Source: Zygaena filipendulae (Eukaryota > Arthropoda > Insecta > Lepidoptera > Zygaenidae). Taken from it: a DNA stretch of 64,000 nt. The notes below the pieces were generated by a model, which saw only the letters and a program-made list of their open reading frames with translations, had not been told where the DNA came from and ran no database searches. A program made the position numbers and the translations under genes. Positions 46,065 to 56,742 of this stretch are shown in pieces. The first letter of the stretch is position 1. Each line of letters opens with the position of its first letter. Location: the NCBI GenBank assembly GCA_907165275.2, contig OU015670.1, forward strand, positions 6,537,501 to 6,601,500, in the 5' to 3' direction.

Positions 46065-46290
46065 ATAAAGTTCTTTATTGGGTTCTGAAGCGGAACAGTC
46101 GAGTCACCCCTGCTTTATTGCATTATCCAATGATTTTTCATTTCTTTTTTATCATCCGATCGATCATACACTTTAATCCTAAAGCGGTAGGGTCTGATTT
46201 TCAATACGAATAGTAACTTTATGACAGTGCCACTAACGTACAAGCTATGGTGAAGTTGAACAATATTTCTTTATAACATCTTATATATTA

Positions 46291-46506
46291 CTAGCTGTGC
46301 CCCGCGGTTTCACCCGCGGTAATTTCGGAGTTCCCGCGGGTATTCCGGGACAAAAAAGTACCCTATATCCTTTTCTGTACACCTGAAAACGTTCATGCCA
46401 AATTTTATCCAAATCCGTTAAGCCGCTTTTGCGTGATTGAGTAACAAACATCCAAACATGTAAACATCCAAACATCCACACCTTCACATTTATAATATTA
46501 GTAGGA
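46291..46506 (-). mobile_element. Helitron-like copy, near consensus
   Basis: CTAGCTGTGCCCCGCGG start with perfect CCGCGGTTTCACCCGCGG hairpin, and the 5'-end complement 'ataatattagtagga' at 46506. Confidence 0.8.
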
Positions 46507-46892
46507 AGTAGGATATAGTAGGATAAGCTAATGTATTTATGATACGTATACCATAATTATATACTTAATGAAAGAGTATGTTTAGGTTATTTGTACTTCT
46601 TGAACGGCTCAACTTAGAAGCAAGTCGATGTGATTTTTGTAAAGGATATAAGTATCCAGTCAAATATATGCAGTTCTAAGCAGAAAACCTCCTCTGAGTG
46701 ATAAGAGTAACACAATATGGTATGTATTACTAACAGTAGGAGGTTATTGATATAAATTTTAAGGTTAAAAGGTTGGAAGTTTATGAATGTAGAAACGGTA
46801 GGTATGTAGAATTTAGAAACAGCCAGACTAGGTAGTCGGGGTGTTATTTGACAGAATATTGAAAAGTGGGGGACTTGATCTATGCATTACAT

Positions 46893-48054
46893 GCGAGACT
46901 CAGACGAAATAAAAACTCAAGACGGAGCGCTGTCAACAAAAAAGTGAGGCCGGTTTCGTAAACATGTGGGCATTTAGTGAGTGTGTAAGTTCTAGAACGA
47001 TGAATGGATAAGTAAATAGATAAGTTAGTATTTTTTTATGTAGGTTAAGATAAAAATGGAAAATAAAAATTAACGCCTATTTACACTTACATTAATTTTA
47101 TGAATACTAAAAGTTAAAATCGAAATAGGTAAATGAACGTGTAATGCTACGTTCACACGCGCGCCGTGCAGCCCGGCGGGCTGCCTGGCGGGCTGCGCGG
47201 CATGCAGCCCGTCCCGGGCCGGCGGACATTCAAGCTGTTTACACGCACGCCGTCGTGTCAGTCAGTGCCAGAATGGCGAGCAGCGAGGATCTCGGTGTTG
47301 TTGCTGCCATATCCTTTGGCTTAACTTATTTTTATTGGAAAAAGGAACAAAATTATGAACGATTGTAATATCCGATCGTAGCGACTTTCTTAGCAACGTT
47401 GAATGAAGATCCACTCGTCGCGAAAGCGCGGGACAGACTGACTGCCCGCGCGCGTGTAAACAGTCACCGGGCGCCCGCACATTCATCCTTTGAACTTTGC
47501 CAAAAAACCGACACTTGCCCGATTCGCGGCATTCACGTTCACAGGCGCGTTCACGGGCTCGGGCGTACCGTTTACACGCTCGTGAATGTGAATGTGCACG
47601 TTGAATGTAGAGTTGAACGCACGCGTGTGAACTTACCATTACATTACGTTCCACGTCACATTAACTTACCCAAAAAACGAGGACTATTGTGACGCTCACT
47701 AGTAGCAACATTTATGGAAGTTGTGTAGGTTTTGTGTTCCAAGTTGTCATAAATTAATAAAATTGATATTTTATTAAAAATGTGGTTCTATCCTGCTTTT
47801 TATTTTTCGAAGATTGGTTTTAACACCCTCTCACTACACAATTCGGCATTTTTTCTTTAAAAATTAGGAATTATTACAGCGTGACACTCCGAGCGCCCCG
47901 AGCTCGAGCGAGCGAAAACGATGTAAGGCGTAGTTTCGTTATAATATGTGTGTGCGTGTAACTGTGCATGTACACGCCGAGGCGTAGTTTTATCGGCTTC
48001 ACTTTTTTGTTCACAGCGCTCGGTCTTGACTTTTTATTTCGTCTGAGATGCGAG
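46893..48054. mobile_element. Inverted-repeat element of about 1.16 kb, host of a nested Harbinger-like copy
   Basis: The left arm (46893-46953, containing CTCAGACGAAATAAAAACTC and GAGCGCTGTCAACAAAAAAG) and right arm (47993-48054) are inverted repeats of about 60 bp differing at only a few positions. The interior is AT-rich plus the 494-bp element at 47145-47638. Target duplication is not clear. Confidence 0.7.
47145..47638 (+). mobile_element. PIF/Harbinger-like deletion derivative, copy 1 (494 bp)
   Basis: Ends TGCTACGTTCACACGCG and the inverse of TGGTAAGTTCACACGCG. Flanks are TAA (left) and TTA (right), a 3-bp target with one change. The plus strand reads MASSEDLGVVAAISFGLTYF then KKEQN, like the start of a PIF/Harbinger transposase, and stops shortly after (TAA near 47368). 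GC-rich ends carry 'ggcgggctgc' repeats. About 97% like copy 2, with a 9-bp deletion after the KKEQN codons. Confidence 0.7.
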
Positions 48055-48317
48055 ATAAAAAAAAACAGATCACTTTGATTTTAGGTATTAGATGCGAAGT
48101 TATATTTCCACATCTTTGGATGAGGGTGAACGTCAAAGAAAACATTTTAAGGTTGTCAAATCAAATTCGATGCAACAAATTAAATTTGTGACTTGAGAAA
48201 TCTATAGGTAGAGGGGAACGAAAATGCATTTGTAGCAGTCTATGTAATCGTAAATAACGATATATGTATATTTTTTATATCAAGCAACATTTCATTTTGC
48301 CAGCATAAGTATACTTA

Positions 48318-48820
48318 TGCTACGTTCACACGCGCGCCGTGCAGCCCGGCGGGCTGCCTGGCGGGCTGCGCGGCATGCAGCCCGTCCCGGGCCGGCGGAC
48401 ATTCAAGCTGTTTACACGCACGCCGTCGTGTCAGTCAGTGCCAGAATGGCGAGCAGCGAGGATCTCGGTGTTGTTGCTGCCATATCCTTTGGCTTAACTT
48501 ATTTTTATTGGAAAAAGAAACAAAATTATGACCATTCTGCCATGTTGTAATATCCGATCGTAGCGACTTTCTTAGCAACGTTGAATGAAGATCCACTCGT
48601 CGCGAAAGCGCGGGACAGACTGACTGCCCGCGCGCGTGTAAACAGTCACCGGGCGCCCGCACATTCACCCTTTGAACTTTACCAAAAAACCGACACTTGC
48701 CCGATTCGCGGCATTCACGTTCACAGGCGCGTTCACGGGCTCGGGCGTACCGTTTACACGCTCGTGAATGTGAATGTGCACGTTGAATGTAGAGTTGAAC
48801 GCACGCGTGTGAACTTACCA
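48318..48820 (+). mobile_element. PIF/Harbinger-like deletion derivative, copy 2 (503 bp)
   Basis: Same ends as copy 1, flanked by TTA on both sides (48315-48317, 48821-48823), as expected for PIF/Harbinger. The peptide is MASSEDLGVVAAISFGLTYF followed by KKKQNYDHSAML and a stop. The flanking sequences differ from copy 1, so this is an independent insertion and not a segmental duplication. Confidence 0.75.
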
Positions 48821-49287
48821 TTAGGTTTAGTGATTGGAGCACCTAACTGCTACTCCGATTCCCGCGTTCGAGTAAAACAATATCTTTGTGATGGACTTGA
48901 GTCCAGACATAATATTAGGTACATAATACATAATATTAGGTATATCAGTTGTCTGGTACCCATAATACGAGTTCTACTTAGTTTTGGTTGCGATGGCACC
49001 GTGCTGTGTGATTATGTTAAAGTTATTATTAAGTATTAGGTATTGTTTTACTTCGAGTAGGACTGTAGGTATATTATTAAGTTAACAAATCATCTGTTGC
49101 TTAAAACGTAGTGATTATTTGCTCAGTGGTTGCTACTTCTTTTTGCTATGGTCTCTGGCCAGTGCATCATTAAATTACGATATAAGTAACCTACCTATGT
49201 AAGTTTTTTATTTTATTTAGTCTATGGTTGTATATAGTTCAAATCGTCTTTAAAAACGTTCTCTCAGCTTTTGACTGACAACGAAGG

Positions 49288-50076
49288 TTGTTGACGAGTG
49301 AAAGCCGTATCGAAAACACGCGTGTCACGTTTTTCGTTATTTCAGTCACTTTTCAGCATCTATTTTGGACCCTGAGCAGGAAACGTACTTTGCGCATTTC
49401 CAGTCGCTGATGTCGTATGGTATAATGCTGTGGGGGAACTCGACTGATTCTGGCCGTGTCTTTGTATTACAAAAACGCGCGATTCGGATTCTCGCCGGTG
49501 TAAAGCCACGACAAACTTGTAGGTCAGTCTTTGTGCAACACGGCGTGATGACGATGACCGGTCTGTATTTGTTCGAGGTGATATCGTATGTCCGTCGCAA
49601 CATTGATAGGTTTGGTCGTCGAATGTGCGGGGGGCGATCGTTTAGGAACATGGGGCGGCTCGCCAGTGTTCCTCACCGGACCAAACTTGCTGAAAAAAAC
49701 CCGCGTGTGATTGGTCCGAGTTATTACGAGCGGCTACCCGCAGATCTGAGGAACGTGACTGATGACGAAACGTTTTATCGCCGATTAAAGAATCTTTTGT
49801 TAGAAAATGAATTTTATTCGGTAAACGAATTTATTAATTTTTTGACATTGTGAGTCCTACATTATGTAGCTTTATTCCTTTTATTTTTTTTTATATATTC
49901 CATTTATTTTGACATAATTTTATTTTATTTTTTGTTTTAATTGACATTGTTTGACACTTATGACATTATGTATACGTAATTGTGTAATTCTCTTGTATTG
50001 GAATTTTAATTTTTGACGATCACTTTATCCTTTGACATATTATAATTAAATGTAATTATGAATTTGATAATGTGTA

Positions 50077-50122
<46 letters not shown>

Positions 50123-50239
50123 GACTTTCAAGAGAGCCATGTTTTAACTTGGGGAACAATCTAACATTGTCATTGGCGTTTCGCCATAAAACATTGTCAT
50201 TGGCAAATTATAATTATAGACGCCATTATTAAAGAAGAA
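49288..50239 (+). mobile_element. 5'-truncated LINE insertion with 15-bp TSD
   Basis: GACTGACAACGAAGG at 49273-49287 recurs at 50240-50254, bracketing 952 bp. The insertion carries the C-terminal part of a reverse-transcriptase polyprotein, a 3' UTR, a 42-base A run (50079-50120) and then about 119 bp more before the right duplication. Confidence 0.8.
49326..49853 (+). pseudogene. C-terminal fragment of a Jockey/CR1-like LINE ORF2
   Basis: Open frame of about 175 codons ending LLENEFYSVNEFINFLTL then TGA. Motifs HFQSLMSYGIMLWGNSTD, VFVLQKRAIRILAGVKPRQT and GLYLFEVISYVRRN are the conserved tail after the reverse-transcriptase domain in Jockey/CR1-type elements. Catalytic motifs are missing by 5' truncation. 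The frame has no stops, so the insertion is young. Confidence 0.85.
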
Positions 50240-50827
50240 GACTGACAACGAAGGAATCAAGACATATTATACATTTATACATTTATGTTACATATTATTA
50301 GATACACACATGAAACTTTATTGTCTCGTTAAAACGAACATTAGGATAATTGAAAGAAAAACAAATTACTGAACCTAGATACACATTGATTCGCGCCAAA
50401 AATCTCAACCGTTTTAATGTGCACATTCCAAAAAGTCAAGATAATTAGACGAGGAAAATTGCGGGAAAACTCTATTACCCAGAGTTGATTTAAACACGCT
50501 CGTAAATCAGCAAGCAAAGGTGTGGAATCACATTCCTTTTATATTTGTCATTCACTATCTGCGCGCAAAGGTTTTAACTCTCATTCAGCGGAAAGGTTAA
50601 GTTGGATTTCCGTTCGCGTGATGCGGGATTTGAGATTGATGACGGTGTCGTGGAATAATACCCCGTTAACTTTACTTGGAGCCGATATTGGCTGTTGCCA
50701 TTGCTTGTCAGTTTTCAGCGACTGCTATCACATGTGTACGGCTCTTTTACTTTGTCGACCACTGTGGCATTATGTCCGCCTTTTGTACCATGTTGTGCAA
50801 TAAACTTAAATCCTACTATCCTACTAA

Positions 50828-51026
50828 TCCTACTAATATTATAAATGTGAAAGTGTGGATGTTTGGATGTTTGTTACTCAATCACGCAAAAACAGCTGAA
50901 CGGATTTGGATGAAATTTGGCATGCACCTCGTCAGGGGTACAGAGAGGGACATAGGGTACTTTTTATCCCGGAATTCCGGCGGGAACTCCGAAATTACCG
51001 CGGGTGAAACCGCGGGGCACAGCTAG
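50828..51026 (+). mobile_element. Helitron-like copy, consensus quality (tandem pair, first)
   Basis: Starts TCCTACTAATATTATAAATG after A, ends CAGCTAG before T, hairpin CCGCGGGTGAAACCGCGG: the best example of the family in the window. About 199 bp. Confidence 0.85.
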
Positions 51027-51235
51027 TATTATAAATGTGAAAGTGTGGATGTTTGGATGTTTAGATGTTTGGATGTTTGTTACTCAATCACGCGAAAATG
51101 GCTGAACGGATTTGGATGAAATTTGGCATGCACGTTGTCAGGGGTACAGAGAAGAACATATTAGGGTACTTTTAATCCCGGAATTCCGGCGGGAACTCCG
51201 AAATTACCGCGGGTGAAACCGCGGGGCACAGCTAG
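51027..51235 (+). mobile_element. Helitron-like copy (tandem pair, second)
   Basis: Follows the first with no spacer, entering at 'attataaatgtgaaagtgtg' and ending in the same hairpin and CTAG at 51232-51235. The leading TCCTACTAAT is missing. It has an extra 'atgtttagatgtttgg' duplication. Confidence 0.8.
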
Positions 51236-51465
51236 TAAATAAATAAACCATCTCTTTGATCTCATTTCCATTCGAACCAACGTACAGACGCACGTAAAGT
51301 AGGTAAAAAACCCAAATGACAATAGGTAACATAATTTTTTGGCCACTTGCATAGCAGTCCATGTCATAATAAATATTGCATTGTCATCTCAACTACATAC
51401 CTATATCTACATAATTATACAAAACTTCATTTCGATACGACAGTGGTAGGTTAAAGTTGAGTGTT

Positions 51466-51700
51466 ATTATAATAATAATAATAATAATAATAAACCATTT
51501 ATTTCCAATCACAGTGACTTATACACTACAGCAATAACTAGACTTAAGGACACAAACAATATGAAACATGTAGCTAAGCCAAAGTGAGAGATCGGAATCC
51601 GTACTAGGAAACCCCGTGTTACAGGATTCCGGCCCCCATCTTCGGACCAAACTAAATCCAGGCAGATAAATTAAAAAATAAGGAGAAAATTAACGGTTGA
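51466..51700 (-). repeat. Retroelement 3' end with (ATT)n tail
   Basis: An (ATA)n run at about 51466-51495, then 'aaccatttatttccaatcac'. On the minus strand this is an AATAAA 3' end with a trinucleotide tail. Confidence 0.5.
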
Positions 51701-51804
51701 TGGTTATACTTGTATCACTATAACAGAGTATAATTAAATGTATAAGTGTATGTTAGGGAATGTGATTATTATTGTGAATTTGTGTTATCGCGCGGTAGAC
51801 GCGC

Positions 51805-51806
<2 letters not shown>

Positions 51807-51895
<89 letters not shown>
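51807..51895 (+). repeat. (GT)n microsatellite, about 44 units
   Basis: Uninterrupted GT dinucleotides preceded by GCGCGC. Any Cys-Val reading frame across it is an artefact. Confidence 0.98.
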
Positions 51896-51898
<3 letters not shown>

Positions 51899-52359
51899 TA
51901 TTACATTGTTTTATTGTTTTTTAATATTGAATATTTTCTTAATAATAGATAACTAAGGTTCCTACTAATTTAATATTATACTTAGGTAAGCAGGTAAGGA
52001 TATCGTGATTAAATACACCGGATGTTGCGCACGTCAGCTTCATATTGTTGAATTTTCGTTTCCGTTGCCTGCACTTGCCAGCTATAACTTTTACTCCCAA
52101 CGCGCGAAAAGAAGTTTAACTTCAAAGGGATCATGACTTAGGTAAAAGTAAAATAAGTTTTCCTGCTCATATTCTGACCTAACAAACTTCAGTCATTCTT
52201 GTTCATTGTTTTTTCATACTGATACTGATACTGGCATGAATAGTGCGCTTACTTATCCAAAACACCTGTTGTCACATTGAAAAAAGAAGAAAAAGAAAAA
52301 AGGTACTATTTATTACTTTTTATAACTTCAGTAGGTAAAATATAATTTTTATATCTTAC

Positions 52360-52535
52360 TATAGCTGTTCCCCGCAGCTTCATCTGTGATAATTTCGGAG
52401 TTCCAACGGAAACCCCGGGTTAACAATCTACCCTATGACCTTCTCTGTGCCGCTAACTACATTCATTTCATGATGATCGGTTTAGCCGTCAAGGCAAACA
52501 AATAAACTCACATTCGCATGTATATAGTATGGATT
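52360..52535 (-). mobile_element. Helitron-like copy, decayed
   Basis: 'atagctgttccccgcagctt catctgtgataatttcgg' keeps the order of family blocks with the CTAG lost. Confidence 0.55.
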
Positions 52536-53584
52536 TGTCAGTATAATTTGGATTCACATTATGTATATTCGTATGTAAATTACACGACCAAGGATTGTAC
52601 CTTTGTACTTTAGTTGGAAGGATGCAAATTGCAAATCATATACCTACGTTTTATGGGCGTTTTACGTCAATGCAGCATGGTTATTTTTAAGTGGCAGCTC
52701 GATGTAGATAATAATATGCCATTTATGTCAATTGTAAAATAAACTACCCAGCTGGGCTTTACGCGAGGCAAGACATGAAATTGAAATAAAATCGTAGATT
52801 ATTTAGCAATTTCAATTAATTTATTATTCCAGCTCGCTCGTGGGTCATTGACGCTCGGATGGTTTTATGCTCAATGAAGCAATTTTGTTTATTAAAAATA
52901 TTTTTGTGTGTATAGATAATATATATAGATGTAGATATAGATAGAATTTGATTAGTCACATATTGAAGTTAACTTTAAAACGAATGCCATAAACAAACGG
53001 ACAAACAAATTAATTAAAGGAAACCATACTAAATCTCGAAATCTGTCACAAATCTCAACCCTACCAGTTATTAACCAAATGAATTATTAAACTATGGAAA
53101 ACTCATGAGCGTTATAAATGTGTGAAGTTACGTACTTACGTTATGTAAAGTCGCTAAATTTTGTTCTTGCCGTTGCTCTGCCGAAAAACTTTTGCTTCAA
53201 AAATAAAAATATAACTCTTTATTGCATAAAGAATAACAATTTTACAATACCTAAAGAGAAGGAAAAAGCAGATAGCGGTCTTATCGAAGTTAGTTACAAT
53301 AACGTATTTTTTATATAGTCATCAGTGATATTTTATTCAGAGAAAGACGAGAATGAAATGCATTTCAAAAAAATATTTTCATGGAACGAAAAGTTGGTAG
53401 GTATGTTTTATTTATGCATATGTTCTCAATTCTCATGCATATTATGCTTTTGTAAATACAACTATATTCGCTTGTGGATAAAAGCCTGGCATTTTCAATA
53501 TGCAAACTCGCCTCTAGTTTTAATTGGCATAACTTTTTTTTAAATACCAGAAATAATTTAGGGGCTCATCTTTCTGTATGACTT

Positions 53585-54200
53585 ATTTGTTCGACGAGCT
53601 CGTGGCGGGAGTTCACTTAACCCATCTACCTACCTACTCCCTATTTGGCTTGTCACCTACATCAAATCGATCAAACAAATAATAATATTACGTGTATTTT
53701 TGTCTTTTGGATTAAATCGGTATTTTGTTATCTTTAACTTTTAGTGTAGGTCATTTTTGTGTTTTATAAAGTCGGTTTAATTTTTTTGTTAAAATTTTGT
53801 TTAATTTTTGCTTTTAGGTGTACTGGTTTATAATTTATATAAGTGACAACCGCCTGACTTCAACAGCTCATATCCTTTTACAAAATATTGCTTTTCCCAA
53901 TGTAGGGACGTTAACTATTGAGGAGTTCTCCTGCTACTTCACCATCAGCTCCGCTTCACCATTTGCATAAATTGCTAAGCAAGCATTTTTGACTAATCGA
54001 ATCGCAAACTATGAAATACTTATTATTCAGTAGTTCCGATGGCCATCTATGGTCTTCATCATCAGTTCCACTTCATCAATTGGTAATTGTCGAAAGAAAA
54101 TGTACAATTTACTATAAAAATACCCAAATCCTCATAGGTGTGCCTATAATATTTAAAGACTACTACTACGTTTATTCCTTTTAGCGCATTTGAATAAAAG
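53585..54200 (-). repeat. Reverse copy of the repeat carried in the hAT element
   Basis: Shares 'ggcttgtcacc', 'tggattaaatcggtattttgtt', 'gaggagttctcctgctactt' and 'tggtcttcatcatcagttcc' (as complements) with 42440-43600. It indicates a longer repeat family of which both are parts. Confidence 0.55.
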
Positions 54201-55173
54201 CTTGTTTTATAAAAAAGTTTTTCTATTGTAACTTATCTAAGATTAATAATAATCCACTTCACAACACACATATCTACTTGATCCCACACTAAGCTATAAG
54301 CTTGTGTCGTGGAAACCAAGCTAACGTTTGCATTACAAAATTGCAATACAAAATGTATTAATCACAAAAAAGTCACATTGACGTATTGTCGTCATTCACG
54401 CATGATGCAAATAAGTATAGCGCATAACGCCTTTTCCTGCCGTGACGATTTACTTATCATATTTACGTATAGATAACTCTTACCGCGAACCGCGTATAGA
54501 ATTTCATTCCAATAAAACACTTCTAATTCCATGAAAATATGAATAAAGGCTCACGTTCACAATATAATATGGTAAAAAAATATACAGGCAACAAAAAAAA
54601 CAGACGAATTGAGAACGTCCTTATTTTGAAGTCGCTAAAAATCTTTCAATGATGAAAGCGAAGCTAAGTTGTAACTTCCATGGATTCTATTAATAGTCCA
54701 CAATTTGCTGCGAACTCCTCAACTATTTTCAATTATTTAATTCAATTATTTTTGTAATTACGATTTACCTACCTAGTTTTGGTACCTATCCATCCTATTA
54801 CGTAAAATAAACTGTAGACATAGCTGGAAAGTGAGGACAATAACTATCACAGTTGGTAACATAAATTAATATAATAAATAATAATAATAAAGCTTGGACC
54901 CTCCCTAACCAAATTCACATTCTACATAGGTAACGAATCGTTATGCCACTTGGTCAGCCGATCAAAACTCTAGTTTTCATGTGGTCACGTGAAACTAAAA
55001 TTTTGATTGACACTAACCAAGCAGCAATATTGCTCAACATCACAAATGCAACAATATTGCTCAACATCACAAATGGGAGTAGGTATGTACCTAACTTACA
55101 AAAGTACATACCCAAACTTGTAAAGTCCTAGCAGTGTGTGAGGAACGTTGGTGCAGACGAAAATGAAGTCTTA

Positions 55174-55326
55174 CGGCCGCACTCAGAGTCGTTTTAATGA
55201 TTACTTAATTTTAAGTAAAGATTTTTAAAACAAAGTTGCCGCAATCAGAGATGTTAATTAAATTAATGTTAATTACCATTTGACAAGTTAAATTAAATTT
55301 AGTTAAATGCCAATTAACATAAATTT
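55174..55326 (+). mobile_element. Family C palindromic MITE, truncated copy
   Basis: Left half and centre only: CGGCCGCACTCAGAGTCG to 'gccaattaacataaatttt'. The right arm is missing. Confidence 0.6.
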
Positions 55327-55530
55327 TGGGTAGTATGATTTCCGGTGGGGGTGGGCTTTATGTGATGAACACAGGGTTCCACTTTCCAGTCTGGGCGTGT
55401 TTATACTATATCTATGTAATATATATGTAATAATTATATGTAGCCACCACGTGTTGCTTGGTTTCCACGACACAAGCTTATAGCGTAGTGTGGGATCAAG
55501 TACGATCTGTGTGTTGTGAAGTGGACTATT

Positions 55531-55900
55531 AATCAAATCAAATCAAATCAAATATACTTTATTGCACACACAGTAGAAGACACAATATTTACAAAAACAC
55601 ATAAACATATTATGGATACGTAGAATGAGGCGACCTATATTGCTGAAAGCAATTTTTTCATAGGCAACCTCTTCCGGTAGAGAGAGATGTAAAAAGAAAG
55701 GTAGATAGCGCGGCATTATGAACTACATAATACATTTAAATTATAACAAAAATATATAAATACTGATATATAGATGCGAGAAAGAATAGAAACTATGTAA
55801 ACTTACAACATAATACATACAGATACTTATACGTAAATAATTATATTACAAACAATAAACAATACATAATTCTACTATATAGAACACGATGCCAATAAGA
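55531..55900 (-). repeat. Retroelement 3' portion with (TTTGA)n tail
   Basis: 'aatcaaatcaaatcaaat' then 'atactttattgcacacacag', continuing about 350 bp with no frame. On the minus strand this is a 3' UTR with AATAAA and a pentameric tail. Confidence 0.5.
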
Positions 55901-56231
55901 ATACGACGAATATTATTATTATTATTTAGAAATTAAATCAATATAACATCTAAATTGTGATATTAAACCGTTCTGAAGTTACTTGCAAGTATTCTGCTTA
56001 GCGGGTACCAGACAACAGATAAAATACCTATATATATTATTTTTTGATCTTTATCACAGGAAATGTTCCTACGACAGACACCAGTCTCTCACAATAAAGA
56101 TCGTACCCTTAAGTTTGTACCTACTTAGTAATGATTGTGTTGTGTTGAGACTAATAAAGATACTATTATTATTATTATTACTTATAGCGCATACTTATCA
56201 CATAAACATGTGGGAATCGACGGGAAGGAGC

Positions 56232-56343
56232 CAAGTTGACAATCTATGATCGTACAGTCAAAAGTCAAATTTTTCGTGACCATGTGACTTGATGACAGAA
56301 TATCCTTAGTTTTTTATGGCGTCATAGATTGTCAATTTTGCTT
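56232..56343. mobile_element. Short MITE (about 112 bp)
   Basis: Inverted ends GCCAAGTTGACAATCTATGA and TCATAGATTGTCAATTTTGC. The end motif also occurs alone near 2828 and 16065. Confidence 0.6.
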
Positions 56344-56420
56344 AGGGGGCAGATGCAGGTTCGCAACGACTGGACTAATCAATTAAAGTATATAAAACAT
56401 GTTTTCTCTTTCTTTTTCAG

Positions 56421-56467
56421 GTAAGATGACTGCAGTGTTGTGTAACTGTGAGGTTATGCACAGACAG
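56421..56467 (+). other. Possible small plus-strand exon
   Basis: A strong acceptor (tttctttttcag) ends at 56420 and a donor-like GTAATA starts at 56468. The 47 bp between hold an ATG (56426) opening MTAVLCNCEVMHRQ. If real it would begin a gene continuing beyond the window, with the large minus-strand gene inside its intron. An AATAAA overlaps the donor. There is no independent support. Confidence 0.2.
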
Positions 56468-56501
56468 GTAATAAAACCCTATTTAAAAAACTTTTAATGA
56501 T

Positions 56502-56507
56502 TTTATT
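56502..56507 (-). terminator. Candidate polyadenylation signal for the giant minus-strand gene
   Basis: AATAAA on the minus strand about 236 bp after the stop at 56743, the nearest canonical signal I could find. Confidence 0.4.
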
Positions 56508-56742
56508 TTACTTAGTAACATTGTATATTTCTTATCATGAAACAAAGAGTTGGCGAGAGAGCACAGAAATTCATTCGAGTTGATCTGCGGCAGACATAGT
56601 TACGAGTAGTTTAGGTTTTGCAATAAGACATAGGGTATTTTTCATCCTTCTACAAAACGTTTCTGAGAAAAGCCCAAACATTGACGCAGGTGAAACTGTG
56701 TGGGTTGTCATGGACGAATGGATGGAAGCATTAATTACAACA

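Noticed and set aside
47262..48842. Long minus-strand frames (130-152 codons) across both Harbinger-like copies
   Set aside because: They arise from GC-rich duplicated terminal sequence, run through element ends and resemble no protein.
51746..51952. Cys-Val repeat protein
   Set aside because: Translation of a (GT)n microsatellite.
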